Source of the DNA: Uliginosibacterium flavum
Lineage (GTDB): Bacteria > Pseudomonadota > Gammaproteobacteria > Burkholderiales > Rhodocyclaceae
Assembly (NCBI RefSeq): GCF_040566545.1
Contig: NZ_JBEWZI010000010.1
Coordinates: 96,333 to 160,332 of the forward strand
Direction: 5' to 3'
Length of the DNA: 64,000 nucleotides
Position numbers and translations under genes: made by a program. The notes beneath the pieces are model-generated. The model was not told where the DNA came from. It saw nothing but the letters and a program-made list of their open reading frames with translations, and made no database searches. Positions 52,048-60,612 of the stretch are shown here, piece after piece; the first letter of the stretch is position 1; each line of letters begins with the position of its first letter.

Positions 52048-52785
52048 ATGTCCGATCTGCACCTCATCACGCCCGACTGGCCTGCCCCCAAAAACGTGCG
52101 TGCTTTCTCGACGACCCGTCACGGTGGCGTCAGCGCCGGCGCTTACTCCGCGCTGAACCTCGCCAAACACGTCGGCGATGTGCCTGAGTCTGTGCAGCAG
52201 AACCGCGAGTTGCTCGGTAAACATCTGCCGATGGAGCCGCTGTGGCTGCAGCAAGTGCATGGCGCAACAGTGGTGAATGCGGCCTGCACCTGTCCGGATG
52301 CGCAGGCCGATGCGGCCGTGGCACGCATGGCTTATCGCATCTGTACGGTGATGACGGCGGATTGTCTGCCGGTGCTGCTGTGCGACATCAATGGCACGGC
52401 CGTGGTGGCTGCGCACGCGGGCTGGCGGGGGTTGGCCGGTGGTGTGCTGGAAAACTCGCTGAAAAGCATGCAGGTGCCCGCTGTGGAAGTCATGGCCTGG
52501 CTCGGACCGGCCATTTCGCAGGACGCGTTTGAAGTCGGCGAGGATGTGCGCGCGGCTTTCCTTGCGCACTCTGTCGAAGCCGCGTCGGCTTTTGTCGCGG
52601 GCAAAGCCGAGGGCAAGTGGCAGGCCGACCTGTATCGGCTCGCGCGCCAGCGTCTGCTGGCTGCGGGCGTGACGCAGATTTACGGCGGGGATCGCTGTAC
52701 GTTTCGCGAGGCGGATAGCTTCTTCTCGGCGCGTCGCGACGGAACTCAGTCCGGGCGGCAGGCTTCACTGATTTGGCTGGAATAG
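52048..52785 (+). CDS. pgeF: Peptidoglycan editing factor PgeF (YfiH/DUF152, laccase domain)
   Basis: 245 residues from ATG 52048 (MSDLHLITPDWPAPKNVRAF); the frame extends upstream through the repeat and is spurious there. Zn/Cu-type site with His in QVHGATVV, Cys in TADCLPVLLCD and His in VVAAHAGWRGLAGGVL. The E. coli protein removes mis-incorporated Ser from peptidoglycan precursors; the family was earlier called multicopper polyphenol oxidase. Single gene. Confidence 0.93.
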   Translation: MSDLHLITPDWPAPKNVRAFSTTRHGGVSAGAYSALNLAKHVGDVPESVQQNRELLGKHLPMEPLWLQQVHGATVVNAACTCPDAQADAAVARMAYRICTVMTADCLPVLLCDINGTAVVAAHAGWRGLAGGVLENSLKSMQVPAVEVMAWLGPAISQDAFEVGEDVRAAFLAHSVEAASAFVAGKAEGKWQADLYRLARQRLLAAGVTQIYGGDRCTFREADSFFSARRDGTQSGRQASLIWLE

Positions 52786-52788
52786 GCT

Positions 52789-53169
52789 TCAGGACGCGTG
52801 TTGCCAGTTTCGGCGTGCGCGCTCAATCTGTTTTTCGTTCAAAAACGGGGTTTCGTTCAAGCTCCATTCGAGAAAACAGACAACGACTTGCCTCTGCTCC
52901 TGTGTGCAACGGAATCGAAAATTCAGCCAGGCACTCTGCGGATCTTTGCTGCGGCCGAATTCTGCCAGCGCGTTGACTGTCCAGTCTGTGATCAGACTTG
53001 TATCGCCTGGATGCGCGGCACACCACAGCATATAGGCAGGAACTGTGCTCATGACGTCGGGCGCGGCGCCCCGAATTTCCATGAGATTCGGGTGTTGCTC
53101 AATGAATTCCGGCGTCAGATACGGCGTTACCAGTTCGCTGGCGAAGGCTCGTCGTATCTGCTCGATCAT
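52789..53169 (-). CDS. Hypothetical protein, 126 residues
   Basis: Start taken at ATG 53169 (MIEQIRRAFASEL) instead of a TTG 21 bases earlier. Soluble, acidic, no signal or membrane segment. Features: a run PAYMLWCAAHPGDTSLITDW, then SAWLNFRFRCTQEQRQVVVCFLEW, which has the look of an alpha-helical domain found next to other genes as an immunity-like or unknown DUF. I do not recognise the family. It follows the response regulator by 23 bases and is probably cotranscribed with it. Confidence 0.75.
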   Translation of the reverse strand: MIEQIRRAFASELVTPYLTPEFIEQHPNLMEIRGAAPDVMSTVPAYMLWCAAHPGDTSLITDWTVNALAEFGRSKDPQSAWLNFRFRCTQEQRQVVVCFLEWSLNETPFLNEKQIERARRNWQHAS

Positions 53170-53192
53170 CAATACTGCAGTGCGAAGCAATC

Positions 53193-53795
53193 TCAGGCGC
53201 TTTGCTGATGCGGCACATTCGCCGGCGGAGCGGCAACTGGCGGCGCTTCCAGATTCGGTAGTGCCCGGCGCGGGATCAGGTTTTCGTCGAGCAGGCGTTC
53301 GATGCGCGCGAAGATCTCGAAGCGCGAGAAGGGCTTTTTCATGAAATCATCCGCACCGATGCGCGTGCCGAAGAACTGCTCGGTCGCCTGTTCGTTGCCG
53401 CTGATCATGATGATCGGAATATCACGCGTCTGCGGGTCACGGCGCAGATGGCGCAGGGCGGCGAAGCCGTTCATGCCGGGCAGCACGATATCCAGAAAAA
53501 TCAGGTCAGGACGGTCGCTACGGGCGATTTCCACGCCGCGCTCGGCATCCATCGCTTCCAGCGTGACATAACCGGCAGTGCGCAGGATCTTGCGGAACAC
53601 GGCAACGATGGTCGGCGAATCATCGATTACCAGCACGCGCGTGCCTTCGCGTGCATTCACGCGTGGCCGGCAGCGGCGCTCCAGGGGGATTGGCGTGATG
53701 TCCGTGTCGGCATTGGCATTGGCATTGGCATTGGCGTTCGCCGCGCTGGGCTCGGACTTGCCGAGGATGGAGCGGAGTTGGTCGAAAATTCCCAT
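53193..53795 (-). CDS. Single-domain response regulator with Asn-Ala repeat linker
   Basis: 200 residues. N-terminal ~20 residues (MGIFDQLRSILGKSEPSA) may be a docking peptide; then an Asn-Ala repeat (residues 20-29) from a hexanucleotide tandem repeat, a linker, and a CheY-like receiver: Asp58-Asp59, phosphoacceptor Asp102 in LIFLDIVLPGMNG, Lys in FMKKPFSRFE. The C-terminal 25 residues are Pro/Ala-rich. No output domain. PilG/PilH-type function is possible but unproven. Confidence 0.9.
   Translation of the reverse strand: MGIFDQLRSILGKSEPSAANANANANANADTDITPIPLERRCRPRVNAREGTRVLVIDDSPTIVAVFRKILRTAGYVTLEAMDAERGVEIARSDRPDLIFLDIVLPGMNGFAALRHLRRDPQTRDIPIIMISGNEQATEQFFGTRIGADDFMKKPFSRFEIFARIERLLDENLIPRRALPNLEAPPVAAPPANVPHQQSA
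53709..53738. repeat. Hexanucleotide tandem repeat inside the response regulator
   Basis: GGCATT x 4 plus GGCGTT on the plus strand, encoding alternating Ala and Asn. Unit length is a multiple of three, so copy-number change would alter linker length without frameshift. Confidence 0.85.
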
Positions 53796-54074
53796 TTCAT
53801 TCTTCCTTGTACTGAAGCCCGGGGCGGAGCTGAATCAAAGCCCTTGGGTATTTATGGATTCTATTTTCCCGATACCTTGGGGGCGATGACAGTGATTACC
53901 GACGAGAGGTTGTCGCTTGAAGCGCTGACTTCTACCTGATGCCAACTGCGTCACGAAAACCGGGTTCTCTGTAGTATCCATTGCCTGAGCAAGCTCCGCA
54001 TGTGTCGAATGGGGCAGGGCTCTATTGACCAAAAGTCTGGTTCTTGCGGCCCTGGCTCCCTTCGCTATTCCTTC

Positions 54075-57000
54075 TTATTGTTTGGCGTTCTTGGGGTCCG
54101 TCACTGTGATGTTCGCGGCGCTTGTGCCCACCCCGCGCAATTCCGGCCGATACATATCCTCAGCGTAGCTGGCCGGCACGGTATAAACACCCGGCGTAAC
54201 CACGCGCAGCATGTAGAACAGGTTCAGCTTCTGCGGCCCGAGTTTGGCGGCGGCCACGAAGCGGTCGTCGCGGTACTCGCGGTGCTTGATGCGCTCGTCG
54301 TTCATGGCCTGCTCGATATTGACGCCGCCAATCGTGAATTCACCGGCCTGCGGGCCTTGCGACAGATTCAGGTTCTCGACCTCCAGCCCGGCCGGGATGT
54401 GGTCGATGACCATGCCGTCTTCGATGGCCTGTTTGGCCGTGGCGGAAACACGGGCGATCAGCATGTCGCCGACCTTGAGCGGGCCGCCACGCCAGGCGCT
54501 GCCGTCGGTGTTGAACCAGTCACGGGCAAGCTCGATCACGTCGTTCTTCGGTACGGGTGACTTGAGCGGGTAGCCTGCGGCTTCGATCTCGACGAAGAGC
54601 GGAATGCTGCTCTTGTTATCCAGACTGACGCCCTTGGCCAGCGCGGCGACGCTGATGCTGCGGATCTCGCTGCTGCGCGAAGTCATCGTCGCGGCGGCTT
54701 CGCCCTGCTTGAGGATTGCCGTCCATTCGGCTTTTGCGTCACCGACTCCCTGCGCGTTGGCAGCCATGAACAAAGCCAGACGTTCCTGCGTGGATAGCCA
54801 TGAGCGATTGCCCAAGCCGTCGACCAGATCGAAGAGCACATTCTCCACACGCGGATGCTTGACCTTGTACTGGGTGAGCAGGGCGTAGGACAGCGCCAGA
54901 TCACGCGTGCGGCTGCCGTAGTCGCCGAGCCATTCGCCCCAGTAACTGAGGTTTTCGGGCTGGATGCCGTAGCGGCGCGTCATGGCGTCGTCCAGCGCGA
55001 CCTTGGCGCGGGCCGAGTCGCCCATCATCTGCAGCGCCAGCGACAGGTGCACCAGCGGCAGCGGTGATTTGGCGCGATCACGGAACTGGTCATGGAGGAT
55101 GCGCAGTGTGGCGAGCGGCGCCTTCTGGTCGCGGGCGAGCATGAAGGCGATGTGCGCCATCTCGGCGAAGCGCTGATGACCGTTGCGCAGCAGTTCGTAA
55201 TCCTGCGACTTGTAACGGCCCTGCTCATCGGCCTTGAGCGTGGCAGGTACGCTCGGGAAGTTGTTCGGCGCGGTCTGCAGCGTCGCCAGCATCCATTCCT
55301 GGGTGCGTTTGACCATTGGATCCGGCACGTTGAAGCCTTGTGCCCGTGCATCCATCAGGAAGCCGCTGACATACGGCGTCAGCCAGGTTTCATACGGCCC
55401 GCTGCCCCACAGTGTGAAGCCGCCCTTGGCGCCCTGCATGCCGGCGATGCGGCCGATGGCGCCCTCAATGAAGGCCGCGCGTTGTTCACGCGTGCGTCCC
55501 TCGATGCCCATGGCTTTGGCTGTCGCTTCATCAATGAAGAGGTGCGGATAGGCCGCGCTGGTGGTCTGCTCCAGACAACCATACGGGTAGTTGAGGAGTC
55601 CCTTGACGATGCTGCCCACATTCAACGGCGGCTTGTTGGAAACCGTCACCGATACCGTGCTGGAGGCCTTGAAGTACTTGTCGATCAGCGTAGCGTCCAG
55701 CTTGAAGCTGCCGTCCGGTTCGATCTTGGCGCGGCGCACTTCACGCACTAGGGGCACTGGCGGCTGCACCTGCAGGGCCGATTCGCGCACGATGCTGATC
55801 GGCTTGGCTCCGCTGCCTTTCACTTCCAGACGGATGCGCGCCAGGCCGTAGGCATCGGTCGGCTCGGCCGCGAAGCGCAGGGTGCTGCGCTGCTTGTCCT
55901 TGAGCGATACGGTGCGCTCGCCATCCTTGATGCGCAGCGGATCTTCGCTGCTGAGCTTGATGCTGATGTCTTGGGCGCTGCCTGACAGATTGGTTACGTC
56001 CAGGGCAATCGTCGCAGTGTCACCTGCCGAGATGAAACGCGGCGTGGCGAGTTCGGCGACGATGGGTGCTGCCACCACCATTTCGCGCTCGGCCGAACCG
56101 TAATTGTCCGGTGTCGAGGCGACCGCCATCAGGCGCAGGGTGCCGTTGAAGTCCGGCACGTTCAGCGTGATTTCGGCTTCACCCTTATCGTTAAGCACCA
56201 CCGGGCCGGAGAACAGATCGACCAGCTTGACCTTCTTCGGCATGCTCTTGCTGTCGCGCATGCCGGCGTCGCCGCCCCACTTGAGCTTGCCCTTGTCGCC
56301 ATCCATTTTTTCGATCAGCTTGCCGTAGAGGTCGACCAGTTCCGGCGCGTAGCGATGCTTGCCGAAGAAGAAGTCGAAGGCGTCCGGTGTCTTGAAACGG
56401 GTGATGTTGAGGATGCCCACATCCACGGCCGAGAGCGTGACGATGGCCTGCTTGCCAGCGGCATTATCGACCTTCACCTTCACCGTGGCCTTCTTCTCGG
56501 GCAGCACCTTGTCCGGCGCGGTGAGCTGCACCTTCAGGCGTCGATCCTCGCGTTGCAGTGGCAGATGCACCAGACCCAGCGCGCGCGCCGGAGTGACGCG
56601 ATCGCCCTGACTGCCCGGGCGGAACACCACGGCCGAAATGTACATATCGGCGCGGCCCCAGGCCTTGTCGACCGGGATCGTCACACTGGTGCCCGATGTC
56701 GAGACGGACACGCGCTTGGTCCACAACACCTTGTCAGCTTCGACCACGATCAGCGCCTCGCCATCATGCGGCGGCACGATGTTGAGCTTCACGCTGTCGC
56801 CGGATTTGACTGGCGCGCCTTCGAGTTTCAGCTGCACGCGATCCGGGCGGTTGCCGACGCTTTCGGCGTCCTGCGCGTTCCAGCCCGCGTAGAAGCGGTA
56901 GCGCAGCGTCTGGCCTGTCTGCGCATCGGCGATTTCGAGGCGGTAACGGCCCCAGCCCACGGGCAGGGCCAGCTTGCCGCGCTGTTTCAGCGCGACCTTG

Positions 57001-59195
57001 CCGGATTGCACCAGTTCCTCGGTTTCGGTGAAGCCGGAGTTCCAGCCCTTCTGATCGTCGAAGCGCCAGTAGTACTGGCGATCTTCGCGGTACAGGCGGA
57101 AAGCGGCTTCATTGGCCGGGGCAAACTTGCCATCCGTGCCGACGCGGATCAGCTCGAAGCTGGCCTGATTGTTTTCACGCGCGACATTGCTATCGAATTC
57201 CGGGCGTACGCCAATCAGTTGCGCGGCGGGCCACCACACGCGTTCAATCGAACGCACCACCGGGCGGCCGCCGGATTCCAGCAGGCTGAGTGCGGCACGG
57301 ATGCTCATCGGCGAGCGTGCCCCCTTGGCATCGAAGGGAATGTCGATACTGGCATGGCCTTGATCGTCCAGCGAGGTTTCGCTGATCTCGCTGCGGCTCT
57401 TGCGGCTGTCATCGGCGAAGTCGCCGAAGATGAAGCCCGGCCACTGGCTGGCGACAGGATTGATCTCGCGTTCCTGTGCCACGCTGCCGAGCAGGCGGTT
57501 GCCTGCGGCGGGCGAGCCGAACAGGTAATCGCCCTGTACTGCGACGGTGAATTCGGCATTGCCGCTCAAGGCTTTCTTGTCGCTCTTCAGGTCCAGTTTC
57601 ATGCGCTCGGGCAGGAATTCCTCAACCTGGAAGGTCCATACCGTATCGGCAGCTTTGGCGGCCGGATCGGCGCGCAACTCGATGCTCCAGCGTCCGGTCT
57701 GCGCATCAGCCGGCAGGTTGATCGTGCGGCGTAGATAGCCAGGAATCTTGCTGTCGGCTTGCCAGGTCATGGTGGATACGCTCTTGCCATCGGGGCGTTT
57801 GAGCATGGCCTGGATGGGCGCGGGCGGCAGCACGTGGCCGGCGGCATCGCGGGCCAGCAGCGAGACTTCAAACTTCTCGCCGGGGCGATACAGATCGCGG
57901 CCCGAATACAGGAAGAGCTTGGCGTCGCGTGGCAGGTGGCCGCCGATCTCGAATTCCGACAGATCCAGGGCCGGCTCGCGCAGCGCGATCACCGCCATTT
58001 CCTTGCCACGTCGCGCGACCAGCAGGTGGGCGCTGTCCGGCACGCCGCTCAGGGCGGCATGGCCGTCGCCGTCCGGCTTGCCTTTGGCCAGACTCTTGGC
58101 GTTGGCATCCACGACTTCCAGCTCGACATCGCTGATGGCCTTGCCGCTGACCAGCGAGGTCGTGAATACGTCCATCTGTTTGCCGTTGCGGTGTGCGTGC
58201 AGGCCGATGTCGGTGACGTAGAAATAGGTGACCTGATATTCGCTGCGGAAACGCCCCGGCTGGCTCATCACCGCGATGTAGATGCCCGGCTCCTGCAGCT
58301 CCTTGATTGATTCGACCGGCAGATGCGTGACCTTGCGCGCGTTCTGCTTGTCGCTGGTCAGGAAGCGGCCGGCATACACGCTGCTGGAGACCTCGCGCAG
58401 CTTGTCCAACTGCCAGTTGGAAGTCTGGCCCTGGAGTTTCTTGTTCTCGCTGTAGCAGTCGTAGCAATCGCCGTCGTACTCACCTTCGTTGTTTTCGTCC
58501 TCGCTGGCGTGTGGCCGCGTGCCGACCACGGTTTCCAGAAAGCGCGGCAACTGCGCTGGCTCTACGCGCAGGAACTGCACGTCGATTTCCGCCACATTCA
58601 CTGTGACTACCGGCAGGCCGCCATTCTGCTTGGCCGGCAGGATCGTGCCCTTGCTGGCGAAGTAGTAGGAAGGTGGCATCTCCTCGGTGGCGACCTGGCA
58701 TTCCTTGGCCTCGGCCAGCTTCGTGCCGCTGGCTGCTTTCAGGCTGTCGGCCACCTTGATGCGGTAATTGCGTTGCGGCTTGATGTAGGGGAAGTACAGC
58801 ACGCGCGGGTTGTCGCTGATCACCCAGTTGCCGGCCACGATCTTGTCGCCGACCTGGGCGGCGTTCTTGCCGGTATCCACTTTGGCGGCGGCTTTTTCTT
58901 CGCTGCTCTCGCCGGCGCCGTCAATGCGTCCAAGGTCGACCACCTGCAGAATCTTGTCGAAAGACTGGCCACGCTCGACCGGCTCGGAGAAGACCACGGC
59001 CAGCGCCGGCTGATCTTCGAACAGGCGCGGCTGGCAGGCTGTGGCAGAAAACGGCCCGTCAGCCTGGGCAATTACCGCGTCGCCGCCCGCGCTGGCAGTG
59101 CTGCTGCGATGCGCCTTCCACCACCAGCCTCCGGCTGCGCTCAGGGTGATAACTGCGGCAGCGGCCGCGACGAGTGCTTTTTTGCCAAGAGGCAT
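54075..59195 (-). CDS. Bacterial alpha-2-macroglobulin with thioester
   Basis: 1706 residues from ATG 59195 after GGGGAA; a longer frame upstream lacks a signal. N-terminal membrane helix (KKALVAAAAAVITLSAAGGWWW) anchors it in the inner membrane or is cleaved. MG-domain chain, then the thioester CLEQ with Cys1207 and Gln1210 in NYPYGCLEQTTSAAYPHLF, the thioester-domain helices, and a C-terminal receptor-like domain. Traps proteases that enter the periplasm by covalent capture. Related YfhM genes usually sit beside pbpC (PBP1C); no pbpC is present here. An acidic insert with a Cys pair (DCYDCYSE) lies near residue ~245. Confidence 0.94.
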   Translation of the reverse strand: MPLGKKALVAAAAAVITLSAAGGWWWKAHRSSTASAGGDAVIAQADGPFSATACQPRLFEDQPALAVVFSEPVERGQSFDKILQVVDLGRIDGAGESSEEKAAAKVDTGKNAAQVGDKIVAGNWVISDNPRVLYFPYIKPQRNYRIKVADSLKAASGTKLAEAKECQVATEEMPPSYYFASKGTILPAKQNGGLPVVTVNVAEIDVQFLRVEPAQLPRFLETVVGTRPHASEDENNEGEYDGDCYDCYSENKKLQGQTSNWQLDKLREVSSSVYAGRFLTSDKQNARKVTHLPVESIKELQEPGIYIAVMSQPGRFRSEYQVTYFYVTDIGLHAHRNGKQMDVFTTSLVSGKAISDVELEVVDANAKSLAKGKPDGDGHAALSGVPDSAHLLVARRGKEMAVIALREPALDLSEFEIGGHLPRDAKLFLYSGRDLYRPGEKFEVSLLARDAAGHVLPPAPIQAMLKRPDGKSVSTMTWQADSKIPGYLRRTINLPADAQTGRWSIELRADPAAKAADTVWTFQVEEFLPERMKLDLKSDKKALSGNAEFTVAVQGDYLFGSPAAGNRLLGSVAQEREINPVASQWPGFIFGDFADDSRKSRSEISETSLDDQGHASIDIPFDAKGARSPMSIRAALSLLESGGRPVVRSIERVWWPAAQLIGVRPEFDSNVARENNQASFELIRVGTDGKFAPANEAAFRLYREDRQYYWRFDDQKGWNSGFTETEELVQSGKVALKQRGKLALPVGWGRYRLEIADAQTGQTLRYRFYAGWNAQDAESVGNRPDRVQLKLEGAPVKSGDSVKLNIVPPHDGEALIVVEADKVLWTKRVSVSTSGTSVTIPVDKAWGRADMYISAVVFRPGSQGDRVTPARALGLVHLPLQREDRRLKVQLTAPDKVLPEKKATVKVKVDNAAGKQAIVTLSAVDVGILNITRFKTPDAFDFFFGKHRYAPELVDLYGKLIEKMDGDKGKLKWGGDAGMRDSKSMPKKVKLVDLFSGPVVLNDKGEAEITLNVPDFNGTLRLMAVASTPDNYGSAEREMVVAAPIVAELATPRFISAGDTATIALDVTNLSGSAQDISIKLSSEDPLRIKDGERTVSLKDKQRSTLRFAAEPTDAYGLARIRLEVKGSGAKPISIVRESALQVQPPVPLVREVRRAKIEPDGSFKLDATLIDKYFKASSTVSVTVSNKPPLNVGSIVKGLLNYPYGCLEQTTSAAYPHLFIDEATAKAMGIEGRTREQRAAFIEGAIGRIAGMQGAKGGFTLWGSGPYETWLTPYVSGFLMDARAQGFNVPDPMVKRTQEWMLATLQTAPNNFPSVPATLKADEQGRYKSQDYELLRNGHQRFAEMAHIAFMLARDQKAPLATLRILHDQFRDRAKSPLPLVHLSLALQMMGDSARAKVALDDAMTRRYGIQPENLSYWGEWLGDYGSRTRDLALSYALLTQYKVKHPRVENVLFDLVDGLGNRSWLSTQERLALFMAANAQGVGDAKAEWTAILKQGEAAATMTSRSSEIRSISVAALAKGVSLDNKSSIPLFVEIEAAGYPLKSPVPKNDVIELARDWFNTDGSAWRGGPLKVGDMLIARVSATAKQAIEDGMVIDHIPAGLEVENLNLSQGPQAGEFTIGGVNIEQAMNDERIKHREYRDDRFVAAAKLGPQKLNLFYMLRVVTPGVYTVPASYAEDMYRPELRGVGTSAANITVTDPKNAKQ

Positions 59196-59400
59196 GTTGT
59201 ATTCCCCGAAAATCGCGGTAAAAACGCCGCAAATGCGGGTTTTCCCGGCTGTTATCTCAAGCGCGTGATTTTGCCATTTTGTGCTGCCACAATCCGGGGC
59301 CGGAAGGGCAGTGGCGGCTAGTTGCGACAAACGGCCGGGCTTGCAGCCTGAGCCGCCAACTTCGTGCCACTATCGGGTTGTGGTTGGAAAAGGGAATGGT

Positions 59401-60384
59401 ATGAACAAGCAGAATGGCCTGGCATTGCTGGGTGTGGGTTTGATGTCAATGAGCATGGCTGCACACGCTGATGCAGATCTGGATCGCTGTCTGATGGAGC
59501 GCCTGGCCGGCGCCAGCGACACGATGACCGTGGCCGAACTGAAAGCCGCGTGCAAGACGACGCCGAGCAACGCGCCGAAGACCGCCGTGGTGACTCGCCG
59601 GATACAGGAAGAAACCGTCGGTTACGGCAAGCGCTACGCGCTGACCCCACACCGTCTCAATTACGTGTTGCCGCTCACTTACGATCAGCGTCGCCCGAGC
59701 AACGCAACTTTCCGCAATGAATCGACAGAGGGCGATGTCAGCGCCCAGAAGATCGAAACCAAATTTCAGCTGAGTTTCAAGTTTCCGCTGCTGCTCGATG
59801 CCTTTGGTGCGGACGGCGATCTGATCGCGGGCTATACCCAGCGATCTTTCTGGCAGATGTACAACAGCGACGCCTCGCGGCCCTTCCGCGAAACCAATTA
59901 CGAGCCTGAAATCTGGTACCAGTACCCGGTGAATCGATCCGCTCTGGGCTGGAACATGGTCAGTGCCAGCGTTGGCCTGAATCACCAGTCCAACGGGCGT
60001 GGGCAGGAATACTCGCGCAGCTGGAATCGCCTCATGGGCGGTCTGATCTTCGAGCACGGTGAATACGCCGTGGCGCTGCGGCCCTGGTTGCGCATCAAGG
60101 AAAAAACCGACGATGACAATCCCGACATCAGCCAGTACCTGGGCCGCTTCGATCTCGCTGTCGGGCGTAAATTCGGCAATCACAGCCTGGATCTGCAATT
60201 GCGCAACAACCTGAAGACTCAGGAAAATCGGGGCTCCGTGCAATTGGGCTGGAGTTTCCCACTGTCGCGTTCACCGCAGTTGCGTGGCTACGTGCAGTGG
60301 TTCAGCGGCTATGGCGAGAGCCTGATGGATTACAACCACTATCAAAACACGCTGGGGATTGGCGTGCAGATGGCGGACTGGTAA
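59401..60384 (+). CDS. pldA: Outer-membrane phospholipase A1
   Basis: 327 residues with a signal peptide (LALLGVGLMSMSMAAHA). OmpLA barrel with catalytic His195 and Ser197 in NHQSNGR and Asn209 in RSWNR, spaced exactly as in E. coli (His-x-Ser, +14 Asn). Degrades phospholipids that reach the outer leaflet, so it complements the Mla system in this window. Divergent from the A2M gene; 205 bases between the starts hold both promoters. Confidence 0.96.
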   Translation: MNKQNGLALLGVGLMSMSMAAHADADLDRCLMERLAGASDTMTVAELKAACKTTPSNAPKTAVVTRRIQEETVGYGKRYALTPHRLNYVLPLTYDQRRPSNATFRNESTEGDVSAQKIETKFQLSFKFPLLLDAFGADGDLIAGYTQRSFWQMYNSDASRPFRETNYEPEIWYQYPVNRSALGWNMVSASVGLNHQSNGRGQEYSRSWNRLMGGLIFEHGEYAVALRPWLRIKEKTDDDNPDISQYLGRFDLAVGRKFGNHSLDLQLRNNLKTQENRGSVQLGWSFPLSRSPQLRGYVQWFSGYGESLMDYNHYQNTLGIGVQMADW

Positions 60385-60389
60385 ATCTT

Positions 60390-60445
60390 CGCAAGTCGCA
60401 AGTCGCAAGTCGCAAGTCGCAAGTCGCAAGTCGCAAGTCGCAAAC
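60390..60445. repeat. Heptanucleotide tandem repeat CGCAAGT
   Basis: Seven perfect units of CGCAAGT (60390-60438) and a partial eighth, beginning six bases after the pldA stop. Related short arrays occur at 62565 and 63352. Confidence 0.95.
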
Positions 60446-60522
60446 CCCTTGCGCGGCCCCGGATGGCTCCCTCTCCCTGGCAGGGAGAGGGTTGGGGAGA
60501 GGGTCGGGTCGCTGCTGACGGC

Positions 60523-60603
60523 AGGCTGTAGAGCCGCATCGGGCGGATTTCTTCGGGCAGGCTGGCTGAAGAGGCCCGCCCGATGCGGCTCTTCAGCTTG
60601 CTC
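60523..60603. repeat. Interspersed palindromic repeat, copy 5 (3' of the C13 peptidase)
   Basis: Best-preserved copy: GCTGTAGAGCCGCATCGGGC at the left and GCCCGATGCGGCTCTTCAGC at the right are inverted with one mismatch, enclosing CTTCGGGCAGGCTGGCTGAAGAGG. Ends ten bases before the stop of the minus-strand gene. Confidence 0.75.
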
Positions 60604-60612
60604 TGCTTCAGC

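Noticed and set aside
53835..54032. Small minus-strand frame between the response regulator and the A2M gene
   Set aside because: No ribosome site and no recognisable features; the 279-base gap shows nothing else.
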